Shown here in pieces: positions 14,817 through 23,104 of a stretch of 25,201 bases of DNA (its first letter is position 1; each line of letters opens with the position of its first letter). Under the pieces are notes generated by a model. The model ran no database searches. It was not told the DNA's origin and saw only the letters and a program-made list of their open reading frames with translations. The stretch covers positions 1 to 25,201 of the forward strand of contig CAXBEA010000056.1 in the NCBI GenBank assembly GCA_963974645.1, given 5' to 3'. Origin of the DNA: Motiliproteus sp963974645. GTDB taxonomy: Bacteria; Pseudomonadota; Gammaproteobacteria; Pseudomonadales; Balneatricaceae. The position numbers and the translations under genes were made by a program.

Positions 14817-16941
14817 GCAATAGCGGCTCCACTACATCAGCAAGATCCAGTTGCTGCGCATAAAAGGCCCATTCTCGCTGCAGCACCCGCGCCCGGTTTT
14901 TAGCCTGCCTGAACCCATGCCGCTCGTCGGCAAAGGCTAGATAGTCGACCGCGACGCCACGCCCTTTAAGCTGGTTATAGAGGGTATAGGTTTGGGTCGC
15001 TGGAACGACGCGATCCAAGCCGCCCTGAAAGAAGATCAGCGGCCGGGAAAACTTGTCCTGTCGGTGGATCGGTGAGCGTAGTCGGTAGCGCTGCGAATCC
15101 CTGTCAGGATCACCGACCAGCCAATCCAGGTACTTGGATTCAAACTTGTGGGTCTGGGTCGCCAGACGCGCCAGGTCGCTGATGCCATAGTGACTGGCAC
15201 CGGCACGCAGCCACTGCTGCCCCTCGTCTTGGCTAAGAACCTGCAACAGGGTATAGCCACCGGCACTGTTGCCGCGCACCACCAGCCGCTCCGGATCGAC
15301 CCAATTCTGGCCGGTTAAAAACTTCGCCGCGTCGATCACATCGGCAACATCCGACACCCCCCACTGGCCCTGCAATAGCTGCCGATAGTGACGACCATAG
15401 CCGCTGCTGCCGCGATAGTTCAGATCCAGCAGGGCAAATCCACGCTGCAACCAGAACTGCTTCAACGGATCAAACCGCGCATCGGCTTGGGCGGTGGGGC
15501 CGCCATGCAGCTGAATAATTAACGGCAGGCGCTGACCGGGCGTTACCGCAGGCCGGTAAAGCAGCCCGTATAAGGGGTCGCCGCTGGTGGAGGGAATGCA
15601 CAGGTGTTGGGGTTGTACCACCGAAGCCCTTGGTTGAGTGAACTCAAGCCGGAGCTGCTCGATCACCCAGGGGGGAGTGCCTGCTTCACCCGCGCCTGCC
15701 TTTGGTTCTGAATCTAGGTCTAAACAGGGTTCTAAGCATTGCTCTGAGAACATATCGATCAAGGACGCAGCTGCGCAGCCTAACAGCTGCCCAGGCGCGC
15801 TCCCGGATTCTGCGATGGCCACCCAGCCAGGCGAACCTTTATCCGCAGCGTTAACCTGCGCCAGACTATGGATAGCGGCCCAACTGCCCAGACTCAGCAA
15901 CTGCCGGGTGGGCAGATGCAGCACCCCCAGCTCGGCTTTACCCTGATGCCACCAACTACAGCCGATACGGTCCCGATCCAAGACCACATACGCCTGCTGC
16001 CCCAGCTGCCAGGGCGCCCGCGCGAACTCGGCATCTCGCTGTAATAGCAATTCGCTAAATCCAGCTGCAGACTCTAGTTGTAACCCACTCTCGAGCCCTG
16101 CAGTCGCTTCAACCCGTGGAGCAGCCTGCTTCATGTCATCAACAAAAAGATAACGGTATAGATTCCACCAGCCATTACGGTCGGAGATAAAAAACAGCGT
16201 TCCATCGGGGCCGAACTCCGGTTGCAGCACCGCCTCACCCTGCTCCCCCAGACGCCCACTGGTCAGCGCTTGCGGCTGCAATGGCAAGCCCTCCGGGTCC
16301 AGATCGGTCAACCAGAGTTGGGTCGAGGTCCAGGGTTGGTGTGGATGATCCCAGCTGATCCAAGCCAGTTTACTGGCATCGGCATTGAGCCGGGGCGAAC
16401 TGTAAAAATCCGCACCCTCGACCAATACCGATCGGTCTGCTACGCCAGTTGTACCCAAGGAAGCCAGACTGATCGCGACCAGTCGATTGTGTACTTGGTT
16501 AGAATGTACCTGGTTAGCATGTACCTGGTCAGAATCGGCATGTTCCTCCTCAACAGCAATGATCCTGTTAAGGCGCGCATCGAACTGCAGATCGCCATAG
16601 CGAAAGCCGTCAAACTGATAAATCCGGATCACTTGGTCAGGTTGGGCAAAGCCCTGCCAGTACAGTCCCTGATCAGCATCGTTAACAAACACCAGCCCCG
16701 CATCGAGAAGGCGATAGCTGCCACCGCCATATTCATGCACCCTGCTGCGCACAGAGTAGACAGCGGGAGTAAGCAGCACCGAGCCCTCAGCGCCGTGGCG
16801 ACAACGAATCCGGGTAGCGCCCTGATCGGGATCAAATTCAAGCCAACAGAGCCGTTCGCCGACACTCTGTAGTTCGGCCCACTGCTTGCCTTGCGCCGCA
16901 GCTTGGGCAGCACTGATCGGAGCATGGAACGCCGAGTTCAT
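14785..16941 (-). CDS. pqqH: S9-family prolyl-oligopeptidase-like peptidase, PQQ-operon associated (PqqH-like)
   Basis: A 718-residue serine peptidase of the prolyl oligopeptidase family. The N-terminal two thirds is beta-propeller-like (WISWDHPHQPW, FFISDRNGWWNLY); the C-terminal hydrolase domain carries the nucleophile motif GNSAGGY (Ser559), the acid in GGLDRVVP and the His in DERHGFR. No signal peptide is seen. It starts 2 bp after pqqE with an AGGGG site. Peptidases of this type sit at the end of pqq operons in some Pseudomonas and may process PqqA or its derivatives; that role is inferred. Oddities are a 5-residue repeat, QVHAN/QVHSN, near residues 136-150 and a variable acidic insertion (LEPCLDLDSEPKAGAGEAG). 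The pqqH symbol is tentative. Confidence 0.78.
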   Translation of the reverse strand: MNSAFHAPISAAQAAAQGKQWAELQSVGERLCWLEFDPDQGATRIRCRHGAEGSVLLTPAVYSVRSRVHEYGGGSYRLLDAGLVFVNDADQGLYWQGFAQPDQVIRIYQFDGFRYGDLQFDARLNRIIAVEEEHADSDQVHANQVHSNQVHNRLVAISLASLGTTGVADRSVLVEGADFYSSPRLNADASKLAWISWDHPHQPWTSTQLWLTDLDPEGLPLQPQALTSGRLGEQGEAVLQPEFGPDGTLFFISDRNGWWNLYRYLFVDDMKQAAPRVEATAGLESGLQLESAAGFSELLLQRDAEFARAPWQLGQQAYVVLDRDRIGCSWWHQGKAELGVLHLPTRQLLSLGSWAAIHSLAQVNAADKGSPGWVAIAESGSAPGQLLGCAAASLIDMFSEQCLEPCLDLDSEPKAGAGEAGTPPWVIEQLRLEFTQPRASVVQPQHLCIPSTSGDPLYGLLYRPAVTPGQRLPLIIQLHGGPTAQADARFDPLKQFWLQRGFALLDLNYRGSSGYGRHYRQLLQGQWGVSDVADVIDAAKFLTGQNWVDPERLVVRGNSAGGYTLLQVLSQDEGQQWLRAGASHYGISDLARLATQTHKFESKYLDWLVGDPDRDSQRYRLRSPIHRQDKFSRPLIFFQGGLDRVVPATQTYTLYNQLKGRGVAVDYLAFADERHGFRQAKNRARVLQREWAFYAQQLDLADVVEPLLHASLKGSLNA
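16491..16535. repeat. Three 15-bp in-frame tandem repeats in the peptidase gene
   Basis: Three units of 15 bp (GTACTTGGTTAGAAT, GTACCTGGTTAGCAT, GTACCTGGTCAGAAT) lie head to tail. On the coding strand they give repeated QVH-(A/S)-N residues in a loop of the propeller domain, so the array is length-variable without frameshift. Confidence 0.7.
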
Positions 16942-16943
16942 GC

Positions 16944-18113
16944 TTAACCCCTGGCAATAAGCTGGTGCAACTGCTGCTGTGCCGCCGCTATATTGCGTTT
17001 ATTGCGCAGTAATGGATCGCCGCTAGGAAGGGTTTCGGCCAATTCACGAGCGGATTCAATCAGGTGGTGTTGGGGCGATTTACCGCATACCGGATCGGCG
17101 TTGGCAGCATCGCCGGTCAACTTGAAGGCCTGGCAGCGGCATCCGCCAAAATCTTTCTCCTTTTCATCGCAGGAACGGCACGGCTCTTTCATCCAGTCAT
17201 AGCCGCGAAAATGGTTAAAACCGGTTGATCGGTACCAGATCTCTTCCAGGCTGGTATCCCGCACACTAGGAAACGCGATCGGCAGTTCCCGCGCACTGTG
17301 GCACGGCAATGCGGTGCCATCGGGGGTAATTGTGAGGAACAGTTTTCCCCAACCGTTCATACAGTCTTTGGGACGCTCCTCGTAATAATCGGGCATCACG
17401 AAGATCAGCTTGGGACCGCTGCCATTGAGCTGCTCACGGTAGCGATGGGTGGTGGCTTCGGCCTGCGCCAGCTGGGTTTTGGTGGGCAGTAGCTGGTCGC
17501 GGTTGGCCAGCGCCCAGCCGTAATACTGCGCCGTGGCCAGTTCCACATAATCGGCTTCCAGCGCCATCGACAGTTCGATGATCTGATCGATCTGATCGAT
17601 ATTGTCACGATGGATGACAAAATTAAGCACCATCGGATAACCCTGCGCCTTAACCTCTTTTGCCATCGCCAGTTTCTGCGCGAAGGCCTTATCGCTTCCC
17701 GCCAGACGGTTGTTCAGTTCCTCACTGCTGGCCTGAAAACTGATCTGGATATGATCCAGCCCGGCTTCTTTAAAGTCTGCCATCCGCTGCGCATCCATTC
17801 CCATCCCAGAGGTGATCAGGTTGGTGTAATAGCCCATCTGCCGGGCTTCATAGATCAGCACTTCGAGATCTTTTCGCAGCAGCGGCTCACCGCCGGAAAA
17901 ACCCAGTTGCGCGGCCCCCATCTTGCGTCCCTGTTTGAACACCGAGATCCACTCCTCGGTGGTCAGCTCCTCGCCACCGCCCTTGAGATCGATCGGGTTG
18001 GCACAGTAGCTACACTGCAGCGGGCAGCTATAGGTGAGTTCGGCCAGCAGCCAAAACGGCTGACCGATCCCGGCAGGGATCGTCTCAGTTGAAGCCGAGC
18101 CATTGCTGTTCAT
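16944..18113 (-). CDS. pqqE: PqqA peptide cyclase (radical SAM/SPASM)
   Basis: PqqE joins the Glu and Tyr side chains of PqqA, the first committed step of PQQ synthesis, using PqqD as peptide chaperone. In this 389-residue protein the radical SAM cysteines are C30, C34 and C37 (CPLQCSYC), followed by FSGGEPLL. The C-terminal SPASM region shows further cysteines (CMNGWGK, PCHSARE, CRSCDEKEKDFGGCRC, PVCGKSP). The ATG at 18113 is chosen, with AGGAG six bases upstream; a TTG two codons earlier is less likely. The gene overlaps pqqD by 29 bp. Confidence 0.95.
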   Translation of the reverse strand: MNSNGSASTETIPAGIGQPFWLLAELTYSCPLQCSYCANPIDLKGGGEELTTEEWISVFKQGRKMGAAQLGFSGGEPLLRKDLEVLIYEARQMGYYTNLITSGMGMDAQRMADFKEAGLDHIQISFQASSEELNNRLAGSDKAFAQKLAMAKEVKAQGYPMVLNFVIHRDNIDQIDQIIELSMALEADYVELATAQYYGWALANRDQLLPTKTQLAQAEATTHRYREQLNGSGPKLIFVMPDYYEERPKDCMNGWGKLFLTITPDGTALPCHSARELPIAFPSVRDTSLEEIWYRSTGFNHFRGYDWMKEPCRSCDEKEKDFGGCRCQAFKLTGDAANADPVCGKSPQHHLIESARELAETLPSGDPLLRNKRNIAAAQQQLHQLIARG

Positions 18114-18357
18114 GGGCAACTCCTAAAAACGCCTGGACATCATTCATCAAGCCACCCGCATCGGGAAATTTGGCATCAAGTTGCTGGATAATCGCCGCCA
18201 CCGAGGTCTGACCATCGCAGCAAGCCAGAATCTCTCCGGCACCGCCGTTGAGCTTGACCATCCCCTCGGGATAGAGCAGCACATAGGCCTGCTGCGCCTC
18301 CTCCCATTGGAAGCGGAAATGGCGGCGGATAGAGGGGATCTGATCGAGCGTAAACAT
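18085..18357 (-). CDS. pqqD: PQQ biosynthesis peptide chaperone PqqD
   Basis: A 90-residue small protein that binds PqqA and presents it to PqqE. The sequence shows the typical PqqD course: RHFRFQWEEAQQAYVLLYPEG, then a VKLNGGAGEIL core and a winged-helix-like tail (IIQQLDAKFP). The start overlaps the pqqC stop by one base (TGATG), which implies translational coupling, and the end overlaps pqqE. Confidence 0.95.
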   Translation of the reverse strand: MFTLDQIPSIRRHFRFQWEEAQQAYVLLYPEGMVKLNGGAGEILACCDGQTSVAAIIQQLDAKFPDAGGLMNDVQAFLGVAHEQQWLGFN

Positions 18358-19223
18358 CAGCTGGCTTCCTGTCGTTCTGGGTCTATTTCAAGCGGATGAA
18401 GCGACTGCTGCAGCGAAGAGTCCTCAGCACGGGCGATGATATTGTGATACGGAACCCGGTTGAGTTCGTAGGCCATGCTCATCGCATCGAGCATGCTCCA
18501 GAGCACATCCAGCTTAAACTGGAGGATATCCAACGCCTGTTCCTGCTGCTCGCGGGTCACAAAGTGATCCAGGGTAACCTGCAAACCGTGCTGTACATCG
18601 CGCCGCGCTTCCGACAGCCGGTTGCGGAAATACTGATGGCCTTCAAGATCGATCCAGGGGTAGTTACTGGGCCAGGTATCCAACCGCGACTGATGGATGG
18701 TTGGGGCAAAGAGTTCGGTCAGTGACGAACAGGCGGCCTCCTGCCAACTGGCATGGCGGGCAAAGTTAACGTAGGCATCCACCGCAAAACGAACCCCCGG
18801 TAGTACATGTTGCTGCGACTGTACCTCCTCACGACTCAATCCGCAGGCCTCACCCAACCGCAACCAAGCTTCGATACCGCCCTCCGCGCCCCCGTAACCG
18901 TCATGGTCGAGAATCCGCTGCACCCAGAGTCGGCGCACTTCTCGATCCTTGCAGTTGGCTAGTACGTTGGCATCTTTTACCGGGATATTGACCTGATAAT
19001 AATACCGGTTAGCCACCCAGCCGCGAATCTGCGCCGGAGTACAGCGGCCTTCGTGCATCGCCAAATGGTAGGGATGATGGATATGGTAGTAGTCACCCTT
19101 GGCCCGTAGCCGACGCTCAAACTCCACCCGTGACCAGGGTTGGGGGGATTCTGCAGTCTCAGAATGGGCACCTGACTGCGGCTTAGATAGCGGCTTTGAT
19201 AATGGTAGTGAGTTCAGGGTCAT
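18357..19223 (-). CDS. pqqC: Pyrroloquinoline-quinone synthase PqqC
   Basis: PqqC is a cofactor-free oxidase that carries out the final ring closure and oxidation to PQQ. The 288-residue protein shows the family core from WSRVEFERRLRAKG with YYHIHHPYHLAMHEG, then RYYYQVNIPVKDAN and the helical C-terminal half (FAPTIHQSRL, YPWID). A GAGG site supports the ATG at 19223. This gives about 30 extra residues before the usual PqqC start; the extension includes PLSKPLSKP encoded by 12-bp repeats. A gap of 68 bp separates it from pqqB. Confidence 0.95.
   Translation of the reverse strand: MTLNSLPLSKPLSKPQSGAHSETAESPQPWSRVEFERRLRAKGDYYHIHHPYHLAMHEGRCTPAQIRGWVANRYYYQVNIPVKDANVLANCKDREVRRLWVQRILDHDGYGGAEGGIEAWLRLGEACGLSREEVQSQQHVLPGVRFAVDAYVNFARHASWQEAACSSLTELFAPTIHQSRLDTWPSNYPWIDLEGHQYFRNRLSEARRDVQHGLQVTLDHFVTREQQEQALDILQFKLDVLWSMLDAMSMAYELNRVPYHNIIARAEDSSLQQSLHPLEIDPERQEAS
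19173..19208. repeat. 12-bp tandem repeats at the start of pqqC
   Basis: Three degenerate 12-bp units (TGACTGCGGCTT, AGATAGCGGCTT, TGATAATGGTAG) encode PLSKPLSKP on the minus strand. The unit resembles TGAAAGCGGTTT in the array at the SDR start. Confidence 0.55.
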
Positions 19224-19291
19224 GGCGATGGCCTCATTGTTATTATTAGCTGTGGCGGCTGTTAAGCTGAGCGCTAGGGCGCGATCAGATC

Positions 19292-20215
19292 CTAGAGCCG
19301 GATCTCCATCCCATCCCAGGCGACCTCCACCCCGTGACGACCAAGTTCGCTACGTTCGGGGGAGTCTTCATCCAGAATAGGGTTGGTATTATTGATATGA
19401 ATCAGAACCTTGCGACTTGCTGTTAGCGAATCGAGCACTTCCAGCATGCCGCCGGGACCGCTCTGTGGCAGGTGACCCATAGTCGTTCCGAGCTGCACCC
19501 CCACCTCCTGGCGGATCATCTCGTCGTCCGTCCACAGCGTGCCGTCGACCAGCAAGCAATCGGCGCGCTGCATCCAGGGCAACAGATGCGGTTCGATCGC
19601 ACCCAGACCCGGCGCATAAAACAGCGTGCCGCCGGTGAGCAGATCTTCGATAAAGATGCCGATATTGTCGCCGCAGACCGGGTGATCACGGTGCGGCGAA
19701 TAAGGAGGCGCTTTGCTGGTCAGCGGCATCGCATGGATACGCAGGTTTTTGATCGACGGAATTTCAAACCCCTGCTCGGTATCCAATGGTACCGATTGAC
19801 GACTGAAGCCACCGTTCCAGGTTTTAAAATTGAGCATCGGAAAAACCGGGAAGCCCTGACTCAGATCCTCAAACACCGGATCGGTGCAGTAGACATCGAG
19901 CGGGCAGCCTTCGCGCAGCATCAACAAACCGCTCGTGTGGTCGATCTGGGCATCCATCAGTAGGATCGCGGCAATACCGGTATCCCGAAGTTTTCGCGCA
20001 GGCTGCAAGGGTTGGAACGATGCGAGCTGGGCACGGATATCGGGAGAAGCGTTAAACAGCAACCAATGCTCGCCATCGCTACTGATGCAGATTGATGACT
20101 GGGTTCGCGCTTTGGCGTTGACCGTGCCGTTACGAAAGCCTCGACAATTATGACAATTACAATTCCACTGCGGAAAACCACCGCCAGCGGCTGCGCCTAA
20201 GACTCGAATCTGCAT
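19292..20215 (-). CDS. pqqB: PQQ biosynthesis protein PqqB
   Basis: A 307-residue metallo-beta-lactamase-fold protein, thought to hydroxylate the tyrosine-derived ring of the PqqA-derived intermediate. It begins MQIRVLGAAAGGGFPQWNC, the usual PqqB N-terminus, followed by CHNCRGFRNG. The metal-site region reads MDAQIDHTSGLL, and GTTMGHLPQSG and INNTNPIL blocks follow. It is the second gene of the operon, 118 bp after pqqA, with a hairpin in between. Confidence 0.95.
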   Translation of the reverse strand: MQIRVLGAAAGGGFPQWNCNCHNCRGFRNGTVNAKARTQSSICISSDGEHWLLFNASPDIRAQLASFQPLQPARKLRDTGIAAILLMDAQIDHTSGLLMLREGCPLDVYCTDPVFEDLSQGFPVFPMLNFKTWNGGFSRQSVPLDTEQGFEIPSIKNLRIHAMPLTSKAPPYSPHRDHPVCGDNIGIFIEDLLTGGTLFYAPGLGAIEPHLLPWMQRADCLLVDGTLWTDDEMIRQEVGVQLGTTMGHLPQSGPGGMLEVLDSLTASRKVLIHINNTNPILDEDSPERSELGRHGVEVAWDGMEIRL

Positions 20216-20305
20216 CTACTCACTCCCCGTACAATCCACCATTCAATTCTGCACCTAGCTCACCAGCCAGCCCATATGCCAGTGATCAGAAAACGGGATC
20301 TAGAA

Positions 20306-20321
20306 CGCGCCCTTAGGCGCG
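20306..20321 (-). promoter_or_regulatory. Hairpin between pqqA and pqqB
   Basis: A 6-bp G+C stem (CGCGCC / GGCGCG) with a 4-base loop lies 12 bases after the pqqA stop, followed on the minus strand by TTCTAGATCCCGTTTT. It could partly stop or protect transcripts so that the peptide substrate PqqA is made in excess over the enzymes. The rest of this 118-bp gap shows nothing else. Confidence 0.4.
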
Positions 20322-20333
20322 ACCTACTCAGGC

Positions 20334-20405
20334 TTAGCGGTTGCTGAAATACATGGTTACTTCAAAACCGATGCGCAGATCGGTAAATGCCGGCTTAGTC
20401 CACAT
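20334..20405 (-). CDS. pqqA: PQQ precursor peptide PqqA (23 residues)
   Basis: The ribosomal peptide from which PQQ is built. The translation is MWTKPAFTDLRIGFEVTMYF followed by SNR, with the conserved Glu15 and Tyr19 (E-V-T-M-Y) that PqqE cross-links. A GAGGG ribosome site lies seven bases before the ATG. It is the first gene of the pqq operon. Confidence 0.96.
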   Translation of the reverse strand: MWTKPAFTDLRIGFEVTMYFSNR

Positions 20406-20749
20406 GGTGAAACCCTCGTGTTGTTTTTATCGGTAAGGAGCTTGCGGGCAAGAGCCCTCTCTTGCCTCAACACCAGCATGCCAAATTGACATAGCGCAAC
20501 ACAGAAGACCTTGGAGCGTTTTAACGGGGTCGAAAGTCGTAGATCTTTGGGATGGTGGTAGCAGTTTTTAGCAGCTGTTAGAGGAATTGAGGCCGGGTAC
20601 CTTCTAGCCACTATACAAACAGAACAAAGCCCGTGAGTGGGGCCGTGATCAATGCAAACTGAAATCACTCATACCCAAGCGTCCAGTTGCCCTATACCAT
20701 AGCCATTCACTCGCCGATAACGTCTAGCCAATCACCGCAGGTCCAAACC
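20406..20749. other. Divergent intergenic region between pqqA and roxA
   Basis: About 340 bases without a credible gene. It must hold the pqq promoter (minus strand) and probably the roxA promoter (plus strand), but I found no pair of boxes good enough to call. The pqqA-proximal part has the hairpins listed at 20441-20466. Confidence 0.5.
20441..20466 (-). promoter_or_regulatory. Mutually exclusive hairpins upstream of pqqA
   Basis: A perfect 8-bp stem (GGCAAGAG 20447-20454 with CTCTTGCC 20459-20466) has a 4-base loop. The same GCAAG arm can instead pair with CTTGC at 20441-20445. The two folds cannot coexist. If transcribed, this lies 36-61 bases ahead of the pqqA start codon. Confidence 0.35.
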
Positions 20750-21943
20750 TTGAACCCCACCCCTCCTCTTAGCCACTTAGGAACAATGCCTATCGAGCAG
20801 TTCCTGGAGCAATACTGGCAGAAACAACCGCTACTGATACGCAACGCATTTGCCGCTTTTGAACCACCGCTCTCTGCCGACGAGTTGGCAGGTCTCGCCT
20901 GTGAAGACGAGGTTGAATCTCGGCTATTGATAGAAAACCCCGATAACGGCGACTGGGAGCTACAGCACGGCCCCTTCACGGAAGACAAATTTGCACAACT
21001 ACCGAGCGACCACTGGACCCTACTGGTGCAAGCAGTTGATCACTGGGTCCCTGAAGCGGCTGATTTTCTCGAGCAATTCAAATTCATCCCGAACTGGCGT
21101 CTTGACGACCTGATGATCAGTTATGCAACTCGTGGTGGCGGTGTCGGTCCACATTTTGATTCCTATGACGTTTTTCTAATCCAAGCCGAAGGGCAAAGAC
21201 GCTGGGAGATCGGAGCGCTTTGCAGCCAAGAAGACCAGCTGGTCGCCAATAAACCGGTGCGCATTTTAAAAAACTGGCAGCCGCAACAGGCATGGGTTTT
21301 GAACCCCGGTGATATGCTCTATCTGCCTCCTCGCTTCAGCCATAACGGTGTGGCGCTCAGCGATGACTGCATCACCTATTCAGTGGGTTACAGAGCGCCG
21401 CAGACTGGCGAAATGCTGATGCAGTTTGCTAGCTTTTGCAGCCAGCAACTGACCGAGGATGCGCACTATGCTGACCCAGATCTCCGACCCAGAAACAGCA
21501 GCGGACAGATTGAGAACCAAGACTTAGAACGGCTGCGCAACCTGATGAGCAGCATGCTCGATGACCCTCAGCAGCTGCGCGATTGGTTCGGTCAGCTGGT
21601 CACAGAGTCCAAGTACGCAGACCCAAACAATATCCAAGAGCCGGTAACACTGGCTAAATACACAGAACAAGAGGTGCAGCAACTCCTTGAAGAGCTTGCT
21701 GACAGTAGTAGCATCCGACGCAACGAAGGCATTCGCTTTGCCTATCATCAGGCCCCAGACTCACTCAGCCTCTATGTCGATGGCCAGACGTATCCCTGTG
21801 CGACGGATCTGCAACCGCTAGTCAGCCTGTTGTGTGACAGCAATCAATACCCAGCCCGCTGTGTAGTTGATTGGTTTGAACACACCGAAGGTCGACAATT
21901 ACTGACCGGTTTGTTTAACCAAGATCATCTTTACGCGCTCTAA
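20750..21943 (+). CDS. roxA: 50S ribosomal protein L16 arginine 3-hydroxylase (JmjC/cupin)
   Basis: A 2-oxoglutarate/Fe(II)-dependent oxygenase of the RoxA/YcfD family, which hydroxylates an arginine of ribosomal protein L16. The landmarks are FLEQYWQKQPLLIR, WTLLVQAVDHW, LDDLMIS, the iron ligands in PHFDSYD (HxD) and RFSHNG (distal His), and the downstream SVGYRAP. The C-terminal winged-helix part is also present. The start is uncertain: the TTG at 20750 gives the N-terminus MNPTPPLSHLG that I recall from Pseudomonas homologues. An ATG at 20786 (MPIEQFL) and a TTG at 20687 are alternatives. It converges with the yjdF-like gene. Confidence 0.88.
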   Translation: MNPTPPLSHLGTMPIEQFLEQYWQKQPLLIRNAFAAFEPPLSADELAGLACEDEVESRLLIENPDNGDWELQHGPFTEDKFAQLPSDHWTLLVQAVDHWVPEAADFLEQFKFIPNWRLDDLMISYATRGGGVGPHFDSYDVFLIQAEGQRRWEIGALCSQEDQLVANKPVRILKNWQPQQAWVLNPGDMLYLPPRFSHNGVALSDDCITYSVGYRAPQTGEMLMQFASFCSQQLTEDAHYADPDLRPRNSSGQIENQDLERLRNLMSSMLDDPQQLRDWFGQLVTESKYADPNNIQEPVTLAKYTEQEVQQLLEELADSSSIRRNEGIRFAYHQAPDSLSLYVDGQTYPCATDLQPLVSLLCDSNQYPARCVVDWFEHTEGRQLLTGLFNQDHLYAL

Positions 21944-21968
21944 AGCCACTGCCTGCGCGGGCAAGCGT

Positions 21969-22574
21969 TCAGCCTCGGTTAGCTGCCATGCCGTTGAGCT
22001 GCCTGTCATGCAGCCGGGCCAGCAACAGCAGCGATACCAGGGCACCGACCAGTGCCAACGCCATATCCGACTGGGTATCCCAGACATACCCCTGGGTGCC
22101 CAAGAACGCCTCCGCATCTTCGCCGCTGGTCAGCGCCACCCACCACTCTATCAACTCGTAAAGGGCGCTGAAGGCCAGGGAGATAGAAACCACAACCAGA
22201 TTCAACCAGCGCCTACCGTTGACGACCTGTTTGCGCAGTAGAATTTCTCGTGCCAGCAACGCGGGAACAAAACCCTGAAAGAAATGCCCGACCTTGTCGT
22301 AGTTATTACGCTCGCTACCCAACAGCTCTTTTACGCTATCAAACAGAGGCACTTCCGCGTAGGTGTAGTGGCCACCCACCATCAGCACGATGCCGTGGAT
22401 GAGAATAAAAAAGTAGAGGAGCGGGGTTAATCGGAACGAACGGTACGTAGCCAGCAACGCTACACCGCCAATAAGCGCAGGGGCGACTTCGAGCAGCCAG
22501 GTGAAGGGATCCTTGGGGTTGATTCCCGACCAGATTAGCACCAGCGCATAGACTGAAATCCACAGCAGCTTCAT
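21969..22574 (-). CDS. YjdF/DUF2238-family inner membrane protein
   Basis: A 201-residue protein with five or six predicted membrane segments (for example LLWISVYALVLIWSG, APALIGGVALLA, LLYFFILIHGIVLMVG, LALVGALVSLLLLARL). The conserved polar blocks GGHYTYAEVPL, NNYDKVGHFFQGFVPA, YELIEWW and YVWDTQSDM are typical of the DUF2238 (YjdF) family. The biochemical role of the family is unknown. It converges with roxA, with a 25-bp gap between the two stops. Confidence 0.85.
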   Translation of the reverse strand: MKLLWISVYALVLIWSGINPKDPFTWLLEVAPALIGGVALLATYRSFRLTPLLYFFILIHGIVLMVGGHYTYAEVPLFDSVKELLGSERNNYDKVGHFFQGFVPALLAREILLRKQVVNGRRWLNLVVVSISLAFSALYELIEWWVALTSGEDAEAFLGTQGYVWDTQSDMALALVGALVSLLLLARLHDRQLNGMAANRG

Positions 22575-22613
22575 TACAAGACCTACCTTTAAACAGAAGA
22601 GTTACTTATACCC

Positions 22614-22673
22614 TTTCCATCAGCCTTTCAATCAACCTTTCCACCAGTCTTGCCATCAGTCTTGCCATCATTC
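22614..22673. repeat. Five 12-bp tandem repeats in a gap between genes
   Basis: Five head-to-tail degenerate units: TTTCCATCAGCC, TTTCAATCAACC, TTTCCACCAGTC, TTGCCATCAGTC, TTGCCATCATTC. They fill most of the 114-bp gap between the YjdF-family gene and the next gene. On the minus strand they read as (G-K-x-D)n-like codons just past the upstream gene's stop, so they are untranslated unless read through. Confidence 0.8.
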
Positions 22674-22688
22674 ATACCCACCCAACAG

Positions 22689-22973
22689 CTACGAACAGCT
22701 TTGAATACCGGGTTCCAGGGTGAGGGTTTTAGCACCCGAACGCTCGATGATTTTGACGATAGTGGATTGAACCGTAGCGTCCTCACGCGCATCCGCCTGG
22801 GTACTGAATTTTTCCAACTGCGCCGGCGCGTTTTCTTCGCCAATAAAGCTGAGCACAACCTGGGTGGCCAACTGATCATCCGGTCCGTAATAGGCAATAT
22901 TAATCAGTGGATAACCCTGAAATCCCCGCTTGGCTTTCTTGGCTATCAGCTTCTTGGATTTATCTAAATTCAT
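22689..22973 (-). CDS. Small conserved hypothetical protein
   Basis: A 94-residue protein with a basic N-terminus (MNLDKSKKLIAKKAKRG) followed by an alpha/beta-looking body (GYPLINIAYYGP, TQVVLSFIGEE, AREDATVQSTIVKIIERSGAKTLTL). No cysteine motif, signal peptide or enzymatic signature is visible. I recall similar small proteins in Pseudomonas and relatives, without assigned function. The ribosome site is poor (a GGG about 11 bases upstream). It is upstream of, and in the same direction as, the YjdF-family gene. Confidence 0.7.
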   Translation of the reverse strand: MNLDKSKKLIAKKAKRGFQGYPLINIAYYGPDDQLATQVVLSFIGEENAPAQLEKFSTQADAREDATVQSTIVKIIERSGAKTLTLEPGIQSCS

Positions 22974-23104
22974 AAAATGAGCGCCCTGCCGGAGTAGAGG
23001 AGATTAGGGGTATTTTACCGGGAGGGGTTCAGGCAGGCCAGGGGCTGTGGGAGTTTTCCGACAGCCTCAACGCCTTGCACAGACGGGTGCAACTGGTTAT
23101 GAGT

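Noticed and set aside
14749..22673. Tandem repeats as possible CRISPR remains
   Set aside because: The units are 12 or 15 bp, degenerate and without spacers, and no cas gene is present.
22628..22897. Minus-strand frame of 89 codons overlapping the small conserved gene
   Set aside because: It is the alternative frame of the 94-residue gene and ends in the 12-bp repeats; the composition is not protein-like.
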